A stretch of DNA of 64,000 nt from Afipia sp049747295 (lineage in GTDB: Bacteria > Pseudomonadota > Alphaproteobacteria > Rhizobiales > Xanthobacteraceae). Numbering within the stretch: the stretch's first letter is position 1; every line of letters begins with the position of its first letter. Positions 26,280 to 35,357 of this stretch are shown one piece after another. Both the position numbers and the translations under genes were made by a program. The stretch spans positions 3,906,001-3,970,000 of the forward strand of contig NZ_JBMHJM010000001.1 of assembly GCF_049747295.1 (NCBI RefSeq), written 5' to 3'. The notes beneath the pieces are model-generated. The model saw only the letters and a list, made by a program, of their open reading frames with translations. It ran no database searches and was not told the DNA's origin.

Positions 26280-27203
26280 TCAGTAGGTGGTGTCGTGCGG
26301 GTCTGCCCGATGCGGAAGGGTGGCGGCGAATTGCTGAACGATCCAGTCGATGAAGACGCGCACGCGGGGTGAGAGCTGGCGGTTGCGCGGATAGAGTACC
26401 GAGACCGGCCCGGGCGGCAGGGAATATTCGGGCAGAACGCGCACCAGCCGGCCTTGAGCGATGTCCTGCTCGACATGGAACACCGGCATCTGCGCGAGTC
26501 CGAGTCCGAGGCGTACGCCGTCGAGAAAACTCTCAGTCCCGGTCACCGAAAACGGCGAGGGCATCTCGATGCGTTTGATGCCATCCGGCTGCACGAATTC
26601 GAACGGTGTCAGCGCGCCGGTGGTGAGCGAGCGCAAGCTCACGGCGCGATGGTTTGCGAGATCATCCAGCGTTTGCGGACAGTCATAACGTTCGAGATAG
26701 GCGGGTGCCGCGCAGGTGATGCGCTCAAGCATCGTGACGTTGCGCGCGACGAGATCGCTGTCGGGCAGTGCTCCGTAGCGCAGCACGCAGTCCACGCCTT
26801 CGCGCACCACGTCCACCCAACGATCGCTCTCGCTCATCGCGATCTCGATATCGGGATAGTTGGCGAAGAACTGCGGCAGGCCGGGCATGATGAAATGCCG
26901 CGCGAGCGTGCCTTGCACTTCGACGCGCAGCGTTCCCTTCGGAATAGCACCGCTGAACGCGCCTTCGGCATCTTCAATGTCGTCGAGAATGGCGAGACAG
27001 CGCCGGTAATAAGCCTCGCCGTCGAGTGTTGGCATCACCGTCCGCGTGGTGCGCTGAAGCAGCCGCACGCCGAGGCGTTCCTCCATTTGCCGGACCACCT
27101 GGGTCGCGGTGGAGCGCGGAATATCCAGGTCGTGGGCGGCCTGGGTGAAACTCCGGCGGTCCACCACCCGGGTGAACAGCCGCATGGCGTCGAGGCGGTC
27201 CAT
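26280..27203 (-). CDS. LysR family transcriptional regulator (CrgA-like)
   Basis: A 307-residue LysR regulator. The helix-turn-helix at residues 4-62 contains MRLFTRVVDRRSFTQAAHDL and VVRQMEERLGVRLLQRTTR, the style of the single-target CrgA/DsdC-like subgroup. It is divergent from two SDR genes (126-base gap), the classic arrangement for a LysR regulator and its target. The MmgE/PrpD gene lies behind it in the same direction, 132 bases away, and could be cotranscribed. Confidence 0.93.
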   Translation of the reverse strand: MDRLDAMRLFTRVVDRRSFTQAAHDLDIPRSTATQVVRQMEERLGVRLLQRTTRTVMPTLDGEAYYRRCLAILDDIEDAEGAFSGAIPKGTLRVEVQGTLARHFIMPGLPQFFANYPDIEIAMSESDRWVDVVREGVDCVLRYGALPDSDLVARNVTMLERITCAAPAYLERYDCPQTLDDLANHRAVSLRSLTTGALTPFEFVQPDGIKRIEMPSPFSVTGTESFLDGVRLGLGLAQMPVFHVEQDIAQGRLVRVLPEYSLPPGPVSVLYPRNRQLSPRVRVFIDWIVQQFAATLPHRADPHDTTY

Positions 27204-27328
27204 GGTCGCTATTGTTCCAAATTTGCGAACAGTATTGCTGTTCCTAGGATGATTATCTCCGAAAATCCAGGGTGTATCTCTTCATCCATCAGCTTGAGAC
27301 CGGGCTTCGGCAAATCCAGGAGATCAAA

Positions 27329-28069
27329 ATGACCAACGAAACCAACAAAGTAGCAATCGTCACCGGCTCTTCCCGCGGGATTGGTGCGGCCATCGCCGAG
27401 CGGCTCGCGGCGGACGGTTTCACCGTTGTCATTAATTATGCGGGCAACGCCGGTGCGGCCGAAGCTTTGGCCAGCAAGATCGAGAAGGCCGGCGGCCGCG
27501 CCACCACCGCCCAGGCCGATGTCAGCGATCCGGCTGCGGTTGTCCGGATGTTCGATGCGGCAGATGCAGCGTTCGGGGGCGTCGATGTGCTGGTGAACAA
27601 TGCCGGCATCATGCACCCGACCACGATCGCCGACACCGACGACAAGCTGTTCGACAGTCATATCGCGATCAACATCAAGGGCACCTTCAACACCCTGCGT
27701 GAAGCATCGAAGCGCCTGCGCAACGGCGGACGCATTATCAACATCTCCACGAGCCAGGTTGCCATGCTTCACCCGACATATGGTGTCTATGCCGCGACCA
27801 AGGCTGCGGTCGAGGCCATGACCCGCGTCCTGTCCAAGGAATTGCGCGGCCGTAATATCACCGTCAATGCCGTTGCACCGGGCCCGACCGCGACGAAGCT
27901 CTTCATGGACGGCAAGCCGCAGCAGGTGATCGACAACCTGACCAAGCTTCCGCCGCTGGAGCGCCTCGGTCAGCCGGAAGATGTCGCCAACGTCGTCGCG
28001 TTCCTTGCCGGAAAGGATGGCGGCTGGCTCAACGGCCAGGTGCTGCGCGCCAACGGCGGGATCATCTGA
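27329..28069 (+). CDS. SDR family oxidoreductase (3-oxoacyl-ACP reductase-like)
   Basis: A 246-residue classical SDR. The start at 27329 follows CAGGAGATCAAA. The cofactor loop is TGSSRGIGAAIAE (residues 12-24), the NNAG motif is in VNNAGIMHP, the catalytic serine is in INISTS and the Tyr-x3-Lys is YAATK. The residues after the second strand (NYAGNAGAAE) suggest NADPH use. It is the first of two consecutive SDR genes controlled, presumably, by the divergent LysR gene. The substrate is unknown. Confidence 0.94.
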   Translation: MTNETNKVAIVTGSSRGIGAAIAERLAADGFTVVINYAGNAGAAEALASKIEKAGGRATTAQADVSDPAAVVRMFDAADAAFGGVDVLVNNAGIMHPTTIADTDDKLFDSHIAINIKGTFNTLREASKRLRNGGRIINISTSQVAMLHPTYGVYAATKAAVEAMTRVLSKELRGRNITVNAVAPGPTATKLFMDGKPQQVIDNLTKLPPLERLGQPEDVANVVAFLAGKDGGWLNGQVLRANGGII

Positions 28070-28162
28070 TCATCCTCCTCATCTCACTCAACTCACTCGT
28101 CAACCTGATCGTCTCATCACAGCGTCCGCCCTGAGCGCGGACGCCAACAGAGGAACTGTGTC

Positions 28163-29098
28163 ATGTCCAACGTCACCTCAAACGCAAACACCACCGCTTC
28201 AAAGAAAATCGTTCTCGTCACCGGCGCATCCAGCGGCTTCGGCCGTCTCACCGCCGAAGCACTCGCCAAAGCCGGCCACACCGTCTACGCCTCCATGCGC
28301 GATGTCGCAGGCCGCAACGCCAAGAACGCTGCCGAGATGGCCGAGACCTCCAAGCGCGATCATGTCGATCTGCGGGCCATCGAACTCGATGTGCAATCGG
28401 AGCCATCTGCGAACACTGCTGTCGGGAAGATCATCGCCGAGAGCGGCCGCATCGACGTGCTGGTTCACAACGCCGGACACATGATGTTCGGTCCGGCGGA
28501 ATCCTTCACACCGGAGCAGTTCGCCCAGCAGTACGATGTCAACGTGCTCGGCACCCAGCGCGTCAACCGTGCGGTACTCCCGCATATGCGCAAACAGAAG
28601 CAAGGCCTGCTGGTGTGGGTGTCGAGCAGCAGCTCGGCCGGCGGCACGCCGCCTTATCTCGCGCCGTACTTCGCCGCGAAGGCCGCGATGGATGCGCTCG
28701 CCGTTCAGTATGCACGTGAACTGACACGGTGGGGCATCGAGACCTCCATCGTGGTGCCGGGCGCCTTCACCAAGGGCACCAATCACTTTGCGCATTCAGG
28801 CCGTCCGGCGGATGAAGCGCGCCTCGCCGAGTACGAAGCCGGTCCTTACGAGGGCTTTGGCGAACAGGTGCAGCAGGCCTTCGCTGCTATCGTGCCCGAC
28901 GATGCGGACGTGACGGGTGTTGCTGATGCCATCGTCGATATCGTCGACATGCCCTTCGGCAAGCGGCCGTTCCGCGTTCACTACGATCCCACGGAGGACG
29001 GCGCCGATGTCGGCTTCACCGTGCTCGATCGCCTACGCGCCGAAATGCTGCACCGGGTCGGCTTATCTGATCTGCTGAAGCCCGCGAAGCTGGTCTGA
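28163..29098 (+). CDS. SDR family oxidoreductase
   Basis: A 311-residue SDR, longer than its neighbour through a C-terminal extension. The cofactor loop is TGASSGFGRLTAEAL (about residues 20-34), NAG is in VHNAGHMMF, the catalytic region is VSSSSSAGG with YFAAK as Tyr-x3-Lys. The start follows AGAGGAACTGTGTC. A small hairpin (28122-28129 with 28137-28144) lies in the 93-base gap after the first SDR, but this probably stays one transcript. The two SDRs are not close copies of each other. Confidence 0.93.
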   Translation: MSNVTSNANTTASKKIVLVTGASSGFGRLTAEALAKAGHTVYASMRDVAGRNAKNAAEMAETSKRDHVDLRAIELDVQSEPSANTAVGKIIAESGRIDVLVHNAGHMMFGPAESFTPEQFAQQYDVNVLGTQRVNRAVLPHMRKQKQGLLVWVSSSSSAGGTPPYLAPYFAAKAAMDALAVQYARELTRWGIETSIVVPGAFTKGTNHFAHSGRPADEARLAEYEAGPYEGFGEQVQQAFAAIVPDDADVTGVADAIVDIVDMPFGKRPFRVHYDPTEDGADVGFTVLDRLRAEMLHRVGLSDLLKPAKLV

Positions 29099-29177
29099 GG
29101 ACTCACGCGCTGCTGCTGGTGCTTCGAAACACGCGAGGCAATCTTAGTGAGCGTTGCCGCACCCAGCGAGACGAAAA

Positions 29178-29203
29178 AAAGGCCCCGGGGATTCGGGGCC
29201 TTT
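29178..29203 (-). terminator. Rho-independent terminator of outer-membrane protein gene
   Basis: A 9-bp stem (29178-29186 with 29195-29203) with an 8-base loop; on the minus strand it is followed by a run of T (complement of 29174-29180). It lies 35 bases beyond the stop of the leftward outer-membrane protein gene, and may also stop rightward SDR transcripts. Confidence 0.85.
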
Positions 29204-29238
29204 AAGTCTGAACTGGAGAGTTCTATGGGTTGTTTTTA

Positions 29239-29970
29239 TTAGTACCTGGCAACAACCGGGCTGGCCCAGTTGAAGTGATAGTTCACGCCAACCTTCACAG
29301 TGTGCAGGTCGTCCTTGTAGCTGAGGACCGCAGGGTTCCCGAGAGCCGAGAAGCCAACGTTCGTCGTGTCGAAGTTGTAGTACTGGTACTCGACCTTCGC
29401 CGACCAAGCCGGAGCGAACATGTATTCGAAGCCGCCGCCGACGGTCCAACCGGTGCTGTTGCGATCGGTCACTGCCGGCAGGAAGCCCGCAGTTGCTTCG
29501 AGGCCGTTGTTGTCACGGAACGCGACACCGCCCTTGGCGTAGATCATGCCCGGACCCCAGGTGTAGCCGAGGCGGCCGGTCACCGAGGCCAGCCAATCGG
29601 AGCGATCACGGAACGAGTTGAACCCGTCGCTGAACGTACGGTTGTTGTTCGACAGGCCGCTGATCTGGCCTTCGATACCGACCACCCAGTTCGGAGCGAA
29701 CTGATAGTCAGCGCCGATCTGGCCACCGCCGAGGAACGCAGCGTCACGGCTGCTGCCACCCAGCAAGCCGTAGTTGCTGGCGAAGCTGTCATCACCGCCG
29801 AAAGCGGCGCCCAAGTGCGCACCGACGTAGATGCCCGTCCAGTTGAAGATCGGCGCTGGCGCATAAGCCGGAGCCTTGGTGTACGTGCGGGCCGGCAGGT
29901 CGGCCGCGAACGAGGCTGTTGAAGTAAGCACAGCAGCGGAAGCTGCCAGCAGAGCGATACGGATACGCAT
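29239..29970 (-). CDS. Omp25/Omp31-type outer-membrane beta-barrel protein
   Basis: A 243-residue small porin-like protein. The signal peptide ends at AASFAAD (residue 23). The mature N-terminus has the typical linker LPARTYTKAPAYAP, then the NWTGIYVGAHLGAAFG strand. Alternating beta-strands lead to the C-terminal VGVNYHFNW..VARY, where a terminal aromatic residue is the outer-membrane insertion signal. GGGGAAG lies before the ATG, and a strong terminator follows. This family is abundant in rhizobial outer membranes, where it has a structural and adhesion role. Confidence 0.93.
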   Translation of the reverse strand: MRIRIALLAASAAVLTSTASFAADLPARTYTKAPAYAPAPIFNWTGIYVGAHLGAAFGGDDSFASNYGLLGGSSRDAAFLGGGQIGADYQFAPNWVVGIEGQISGLSNNNRTFSDGFNSFRDRSDWLASVTGRLGYTWGPGMIYAKGGVAFRDNNGLEATAGFLPAVTDRNSTGWTVGGGFEYMFAPAWSAKVEYQYYNFDTTNVGFSALGNPAVLSYKDDLHTVKVGVNYHFNWASPVVARY

Positions 29971-30382
29971 GGTCTTCCCCGTGTTTGGCGAGAGCTGCCC
30001 GAAGGCGGGAGCTCCTCCCCGTTTGAATTGGGCGGACGCTATCGGCCGTCCAGTTAATGGAGAATGGACAGCGGGGCGGTTGGTTGCGGGCCTCTCTAGA
30101 GCGGCATCACTTTCTCTTCGACCGTGACAAAAAAGACACGAATAGGGCCGAAATCGAAACGGTTCATTAAGCTTAACACATTGATACCGCTATCGATTCG
30201 TTCGATGGCGCGGCCTCCCTCCCGCGGCCTGACCAGAGATGGCGCAGCCACCTTGAGCGCGGCGAGGGCAGGAGAGAGCGCCGCCCAGCCTGGGCCCGCC
30301 TCGCAGCATGGTCTCTTTCGGAACGGCATCGTCGCCGCACGGTTTGCCTCATGGGCTTGTTTCAATTCCGTGAGGTTGCTTG
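29971..30382. other. Intergenic region upstream of the outer-membrane protein gene
   Basis: About 410 bases. The part nearest 29971 must hold the leftward promoter of the outer-membrane protein gene. Two overlapping frames on opposite strands (30096-30365 and 30124-30390) span the rest, but neither has a good ribosome site or family-like sequence. A local AT-rich stretch around 30120-30185 stands out from the GC-rich surroundings. Confidence 0.5.
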
Positions 30383-30484
30383 ATGACTGAGATCGACGTT
30401 CGCAAGGGCATGCCCTCGAGCAGGATCGACAAGGATGAATTCGTTCGATGCTACCGTGCGCGGTTTGCCGATCCCGCGCGTTGA
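30383..30484 (+). pseudogene. N-terminal remnant resembling flavodoxin-family/NAD(P)H oxidoreductase
   Basis: An ATG with GAGGT upstream opens a frame of only 33 residues, starting MTEIDVRKGMPSSRIDKDEF and ending RARFADPAR before a TGA. From memory this resembles the beginning of a flavodoxin-family NAD(P)H-dependent oxidoreductase found in bradyrhizobia, where the phrase after FADPA continues into a full protein. Here it stops. No continuation in other frames is evident downstream. It could instead be a genuine short peptide. Confidence 0.35.
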
Positions 30485-30800
30485 GCGAGCGCGCGCGGGT
30501 CGCGCTTTGGCGGACCGATCACCTACTGTTGAACAGCTCATCAAGATGGTAAACGCGATGTTAATCAAATCGACTTAAAAGCGGCTTCGAGCAGAATGCG
30601 CAGCTCCTGCCATGGTCACCGGCCATGGGGCAGGTGACTTGTCCCATCCCGCTATACCCGCATCAGAAACTGCGTCGACTAGCGCTCCGCCGTTCGGACG
30701 TTATGCTCAATTCCTCTCGCCGAAGAATCCGCAGGCCTCGCAATCGGGCCTTCAATGAATCGGTTCGCCGCCACGTTCAGCGCTATGTGGGGCGGGCGTC
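30485..30800. other. Intergenic region before ATP-grasp gene
   Basis: About 315 bases. An imperfect hairpin (CCTGCCATGG near 30608 against CCATGGGGCAGG near 30636) is present. A 21-codon frame starting at 30755 overlaps the start of the ATP-grasp gene in another frame, but it has no recognisable product. No other gene is supported. Confidence 0.45.
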
Positions 30801-32054
30801 GTGAAAGCATCCCTCGATAAGCAACGCGATGCGTTCCTGATGCCGGCGGTGGATCGCATGGGCCACGGCCAACTCACACGGATGGCATTCAATGGCGTCA
30901 ATCTGCTTCCGCTTTGGCAACAGTTGCTGGAACGGGTTGGCGATGGGTTCGCCGATGCCGGCGTTTATCTCGACCTTTCACTGATTGCACAATTGGCTGG
31001 GTCTAAAGACGTCGGATTGGCGATGCAGAGCGAGATCCTCGCCGTCCATCGCTTGTTTCGATCGCCGTGTTCGTCCGAAAATCCCCGCTTGCGGGTTCTG
31101 GCACTCGCGGCTGCGATCGATATGGGGGGAAATACCCCCATCGAGCACCTCCTCGAGGATGCCGATATCGAACTCCAGACCTTGTATGTCGTCCCCGGTA
31201 CGAAACTGCCGAGTCCGCTGCCGGAGCACGATATCGCGATCGTGATCGCATCCGATTCCGCCGAATGCCGCCCGGCGCTTGAAGAGATCGATCAGCTCGT
31301 GCCGCATTGGCCGCGCCCCATCCTTAACGTGCCGCGTTTGATCGCCAATCTTGATCGGGACAAGTTGCATCACCTCCTGAAGGACATCGAAGGGATCGAT
31401 ATCCCCGCGACGGTCGGGTGCAGCCGCCTCCAGCTAACAGATGTTGCTCTCGGAATTGGATCCGTGACGGATTTCGGCAACGACATTGCGTTTCCGATCA
31501 TCGTGCGGCCGCGCGGATCGCACGCGGGTGTCGGTTTGGCGAAGCTCGACGATCCAGAAGCGTTTTTCGGCTATCTCGATGACCGAACCGAGAATGATTT
31601 CTTCGTCTCGCGCTTCGTCGATTATTCAAATGAAGATGGGCTCTTCCGCAAATACAGGATCGTTGTCATCGATGGCAAACCTTTCGCTTGCCACATGGCG
31701 ATCGCGGATCAATGGAACATTTGGTATCTCAACGCGGGCATGTCGCTGAGCGCGGAAAAGCGCCTCGAAGAGGCGACCTTTATGCACACCTTCAATTTTG
31801 GGTTTGCACTTCGCCACAGCCGCGCGCTGACAGCCATGTTCGAACGTATCGGTCTTGATTATTTCACGGTCGATTGTGCGGAAAACAAAAACGGTGACCT
31901 GGTTATCTTCGAGGCCGACAATACCTCTGTCGTCCACAACATGGATTCACCCGAACTATTTCCCTACAAGCCACCGCAGATGCGGCTGATTTTCGAAGCC
32001 TTCGCTGCGATGCTTGTTCGCCGCGCATGGCAAGATCAGCAATTCGCGGCGTAA
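30801..32054 (+). CDS. Orphan ATP-grasp domain protein
   Basis: A 417-residue protein starting at GTG (GGGGCGGG upstream). Residues 1-160 are mainly helical and not recognised. From about residue 170 an ATP-grasp fold follows: a linker (ILNVPRLIANLDRDKLHHLL), the ATP-loop block FPIIVRPRGSHAGVGLAKL (about 231-249), the strand FVSRFVDYSNEDG, and the metal-binding end DLVIFEADNTSVVHN (about 371-385) with Glu and Asn ligands. ATP-grasp enzymes ligate a carboxylate to an amine or thiol through acyl phosphate. The linker style resembles the TPR-ATP-grasp fusions of bradyrhizobia, but no TPRs are visible. No peptide precursor or biosynthetic partner was found beside it. Confidence 0.82.
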   Translation: MKASLDKQRDAFLMPAVDRMGHGQLTRMAFNGVNLLPLWQQLLERVGDGFADAGVYLDLSLIAQLAGSKDVGLAMQSEILAVHRLFRSPCSSENPRLRVLALAAAIDMGGNTPIEHLLEDADIELQTLYVVPGTKLPSPLPEHDIAIVIASDSAECRPALEEIDQLVPHWPRPILNVPRLIANLDRDKLHHLLKDIEGIDIPATVGCSRLQLTDVALGIGSVTDFGNDIAFPIIVRPRGSHAGVGLAKLDDPEAFFGYLDDRTENDFFVSRFVDYSNEDGLFRKYRIVVIDGKPFACHMAIADQWNIWYLNAGMSLSAEKRLEEATFMHTFNFGFALRHSRALTAMFERIGLDYFTVDCAENKNGDLVIFEADNTSVVHNMDSPELFPYKPPQMRLIFEAFAAMLVRRAWQDQQFAA

Positions 32055-32068
32055 TTGCCTCCTAGGCA

Positions 32069-33082
32069 TCATCGTTCCAGCCAGCGCCATACGGCAGTCT
32101 TCAGGAAGTCTGCATCGGCTGGGTTTCTCGCCGGATTTCCCGCGCGATGGCCCCAGACGCTCGGGATCGGCAGCAGCTCGGCTGAAGCCAGATGCTTCAT
32201 TTCGAGTTCGTTGTCGGGGACACGGAAATAGAGATCGGTGTCGCCCGGCATCAGCAGGACACGCGCCTTGATCGATTTGAGCGCATGCTCGAAGTTGCCT
32301 CCATAGAGTGGATTGGCGCTGATGTCGCCGTTGGACCAGGTGACGAGCTGCGCGTAGCAATTGGCGGCGCGGCGGCGCCCAAACGAGGCTTCCCAATCGT
32401 TCTTGATATATGTCTGAAGGTCGGACGCACCGAGTGCGGTGAGGTGCAGCTTCTCGCGGTAGAAATCCTGGCTTAGCCCCCAGCCCGCATAGATGTGACT
32501 GAAGGCGCGCATCGTCAGGCGCGGTTCTTCCTTGAAGCGGCCATCGCCAAGATGTTCGGGTGCCGCCTCCAAGGTGCGCAACAATCCGGACAGGAAAACC
32601 TTGTTGTGCTCAGCGGTGCGGGCGCTCCCGCACACTGCGATGATGCGCGCCACCTCATCGGGAAACATCGCCGCCCAGTGATAGGCCTGCTGGGCGCCCA
32701 TGGAGAAACCGTAGACCGCATGAAGCTGCTCGATGCCGAATTGTTCGGTCAGCAGGCGGCGCTGCGCTTGCACATTGTCCCACGACGTCACCAGCTTCGG
32801 ATAGTCCGGCGTCTCAGCTGCGCCGGACGACAGGCCGTTGGAAAACATGTTCGGAATGATGATGAACCATCGAGTGGGGTCGAGAATGCCGTCCGACCCG
32901 ATCAGCCATTCCATATCGGTGTGCTGGGCGGAAAAGCTGGACGGATAGAGCGCCACGTTGTCTTTCTGTGGCGACAGTGTGCCGTAGCTCTTCCACACGA
33001 TGCGCGCGTCGCGAATGACTTCGCCCGACTGCACTTGAAAATCGCCCAGTCGAAACTCGCCGGTCTTCGTAGGCCAATCCAT
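32069..33082 (-). CDS. Alpha/beta hydrolase of homoserine O-acetyltransferase (MetX) family
   Basis: A 337-residue protein. I chose the ATG at 33082 because GGAGAGG lies 9 bases before it; a TTG 9 bases upstream would touch that site. The nucleophile elbow is VYGFSMGAQQAYHW (about residue 124), replacing the GGSMGG of true MetX, and the acid/base residues are in PGDTDLYF and near the C-terminal WGHRAGNPARN. Known MetX relatives acetylate or succinylate homoserine or serine, but this diverged subgroup is often annotated only as hydrolase. It converges on the ATP-grasp gene with a 14-base gap. Confidence 0.87.
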   Translation of the reverse strand: MDWPTKTGEFRLGDFQVQSGEVIRDARIVWKSYGTLSPQKDNVALYPSSFSAQHTDMEWLIGSDGILDPTRWFIIIPNMFSNGLSSGAAETPDYPKLVTSWDNVQAQRRLLTEQFGIEQLHAVYGFSMGAQQAYHWAAMFPDEVARIIAVCGSARTAEHNKVFLSGLLRTLEAAPEHLGDGRFKEEPRLTMRAFSHIYAGWGLSQDFYREKLHLTALGASDLQTYIKNDWEASFGRRRAANCYAQLVTWSNGDISANPLYGGNFEHALKSIKARVLLMPGDTDLYFRVPDNELEMKHLASAELLPIPSVWGHRAGNPARNPADADFLKTAVWRWLER

Positions 33083-33402
33083 TTTTCGCAACCTCTCCGA
33101 TGAAGCTTTTCACGTCTTATACGTTGTGACGAGGCAATGAGCTATCGCCGCTGATCATGGCACCACGCCGGCGGTGGGGATTGCTTCGGTACCCCCGTTT
33201 GAGTGTCATCGCCGTCGCGTCAAGCAGCGGCCTGCTGATCGGGTAAGGACCCTCGCGCGCTGCATGCGGGCTCCGCGCGCTGCGATCTCGCCACGCGTTC
33301 GGTCCCGCGCTAGGAAAGCCTGATTTTCCGTTTTTCGGTGGCGGTGAGGGGATATGATCGTCTTCATGCGCGCCGGTTTGCATTCAGGACGACACACCCG
33401 AT
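33083..33402. other. Divergent intergenic region
   Basis: About 320 bases between the leftward hydrolase gene and the rightward DMT transporter gene; both promoters should be here. I see no gene, repeat or hairpin that I can support. Confidence 0.5.
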
Positions 33403-34281
33403 ATGACGCTGACGCCCGAGACACTATCCCTGGTGCTGGCCCTGATGGCCGCTCTGCTGTTCGGGACCGGCGTCGTCATTACACAGTTCGGCTTGAAATA
33501 TCTGCCGCCGTTGTCGGGTGCAGCGGTCAGCGTGCCTGCGTTTACAGCGTTGTTTCTTCTGCTCTCGCCAGTCCTGTTGCACGGGACGACGGTGGAGTGG
33601 AGGGCGGTCCCGATCTTCATCGGTGTCGGCCTTGTCTATCCGGCGTTGCTGACGACGCTGACATTCGCATCAAACCGCGCGCTTGGGCCGGTGGTCACCG
33701 GCGCCCTTGGCAATCTGGCGCCGTTGTTCTCGGTGGGGCTTGCAGTCGCGGTGCTTGGCGAAGAATTGCATTCGCTGCAATTGGTGGGATTGATGGTCGC
33801 CATTGCAGGCGTGTTCCTCATCACGCTCTCGCGCGCCAGCGACAAGGGCGACTGGCGCACTTGGGCGCTGCTGCTGCCGCTCGGTGCCGCGGTGCTGCGG
33901 GGTGGTATTCCGCCGATCATCAAGATTGGGCTGGCCATGTGGTCGAGCCCGATTGCCGCGTGTCTTGTCGGCTATATCGTCTCGTCGCTGGTAGTGTTGA
34001 CATCCGAGCGCGTCCGCACCGGACGGTTCATTCCCAGAGGGCCGATCGCCGGGCACCTGTGGTTCGCGGCTGTTGGCATCTGCAACGGCGTCGCCACATT
34101 GATGCTCTATGCTGCTGTCGGTTCTGGCCGCGTCTCGCTGGTGACGCCGCTGGTCGCAACCTATCCGATCGTCACCGTGGCGCTGAGCGCACTTGTTCTC
34201 ACGCACGTCCGTATCACGGCGAAGCTTACGTTCGGCACCATCGCCGCTGTGGCGGGCGTCGTGCTAGTGCTGGTGGGATGA
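33403..34281 (+). CDS. EamA/DMT superfamily transporter
   Basis: A 292-residue membrane protein with ten predicted helices in two EamA repeats. The first repeat ends in the typical VAVLGEELHSLQLVGLMVAIAG block, and the second ends in ALVLTHVRITAKLTFGTIAA. Members export amino acids, nucleobases or other small metabolites, and direction cannot be read here. It is followed 87 bases later by a LysR gene in the same direction. Confidence 0.9.
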   Translation: MTLTPETLSLVLALMAALLFGTGVVITQFGLKYLPPLSGAAVSVPAFTALFLLLSPVLLHGTTVEWRAVPIFIGVGLVYPALLTTLTFASNRALGPVVTGALGNLAPLFSVGLAVAVLGEELHSLQLVGLMVAIAGVFLITLSRASDKGDWRTWALLLPLGAAVLRGGIPPIIKIGLAMWSSPIAACLVGYIVSSLVVLTSERVRTGRFIPRGPIAGHLWFAAVGICNGVATLMLYAAVGSGRVSLVTPLVATYPIVTVALSALVLTHVRITAKLTFGTIAAVAGVVLVLVG

Positions 34282-34368
34282 CAAGGCTGCTTGACGGGGA
34301 GGGACGGGAGTTACACATTCCTGTTGATGTTGTTGCCGTGAATTCATTGTCCGGCTGCAGGAGCTGTC

Positions 34369-35256
34369 ATGGAATACGCAGACCTTCGCATCCTCGAGGC
34401 TGTTGCGCGCCACGGCAGTATGAACCGTGCCGCAGCCGAACTGCACATGGTGCAATCGAATGTAACGGCGCGAATCCGCGCGCTTGAAGAGCAGGTTGGA
34501 ACCGAGCTGTTCCAGCGCACCAGCCGGGGCGTCGTGCTGACGGCGGCCGGTCAGCGGCTGCTGCCCTATGCGGCGCGGATTGGCGCCTTGCTCAAGGAAG
34601 CGCGCGAAGTTGCACGTGATGATGGCACGCCGCGCGGACCACTCCACATCGGCACGCTGGAAACCACCGCCGCGCTTCGGCTGCCGGCCGCGCTCTCGGC
34701 TTACACGCGAGCTTATCCCGAGGTCGCGTTGTCGCTGACGACGGGCACGAGCAGCAGTCTTGTCGAAGACGTGGTCGAGCGGCGTCTCGATGGCGCATTC
34801 GTGGCCGCCCCGGTGCAGCATGCGGATCTGACAGAAGAGGTGATGTTTCGCGAGGAACTGATGCTGGTGACCGCACCGGCGTTCCGCAATCCGGACGACC
34901 TCGGCAAGCAGCGCGATCTCAAGATCATCGTCTTCCGTCGTGGTTGTTCATATCGCCAGCGGCTCGAGAACATTCTCGCGCAGCGTGGCATTCAAACCGC
35001 GCAGCCGCTCGAATTTGGCTCGCTCGATGCCATCATCGGCTGCGTCGCCGCGGGCGTCGGCATCACGCTGCTGCCGAAAGCGGTGGTGTTGCCCGCGTGG
35101 CGCGAGGGGCGGGTGCTCGCACACGAACTGCCGCCGGAGCAGGCCCGTGTCGATACGGTGTTCGTCCGCCGCAAGGATATGCACCTCACCAGCACCCTCA
35201 CAGCGTTCCTGGACGTTGCGCGGCCGTCGCCGCTTAAGCTGGTGGCCGGCGAATAA
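34369..35256 (+). CDS. LysR family transcriptional regulator
   Basis: A 295-residue LysR regulator with a typical N-terminal helix-turn-helix (LRILEAVARHGSMNRAAAEL, then ARIRALEEQVGTELFQR; residues 4-60) and an effector domain with LHIGTLETTAALRLP at its beginning. It lies between two transporter genes on the same strand and may control the following MFS gene, a pairing often seen for regulators of YbfB-like exporters. Confidence 0.93.
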   Translation: MEYADLRILEAVARHGSMNRAAAELHMVQSNVTARIRALEEQVGTELFQRTSRGVVLTAAGQRLLPYAARIGALLKEAREVARDDGTPRGPLHIGTLETTAALRLPAALSAYTRAYPEVALSLTTGTSSSLVEDVVERRLDGAFVAAPVQHADLTEEVMFREELMLVTAPAFRNPDDLGKQRDLKIIVFRRGCSYRQRLENILAQRGIQTAQPLEFGSLDAIIGCVAAGVGITLLPKAVVLPAWREGRVLAHELPPEQARVDTVFVRRKDMHLTSTLTAFLDVARPSPLKLVAGE

Positions 35257-35357
35257 TCCGTCATCACTTTCAGAGATAGCTGCTCTCTCAACAATTCGTT
35301 ACCGCTGATAGCGACCCGTTCCTATGTTTCTGCTGAACAGCACAGGCGGAGGCAGGA

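Noticed and set aside
30096..30390. Two overlapping frames on opposite strands in the gap before the ATP-grasp gene
   Set aside because: Neither has a good ribosome site or a recognisable product, and they overlap almost completely.
30755..30820. A 21-codon leader peptide overlapping the start of the ATP-grasp gene
   Set aside because: No attenuator-like hairpins or repeated regulatory codons follow it, so a regulatory role is not supported.
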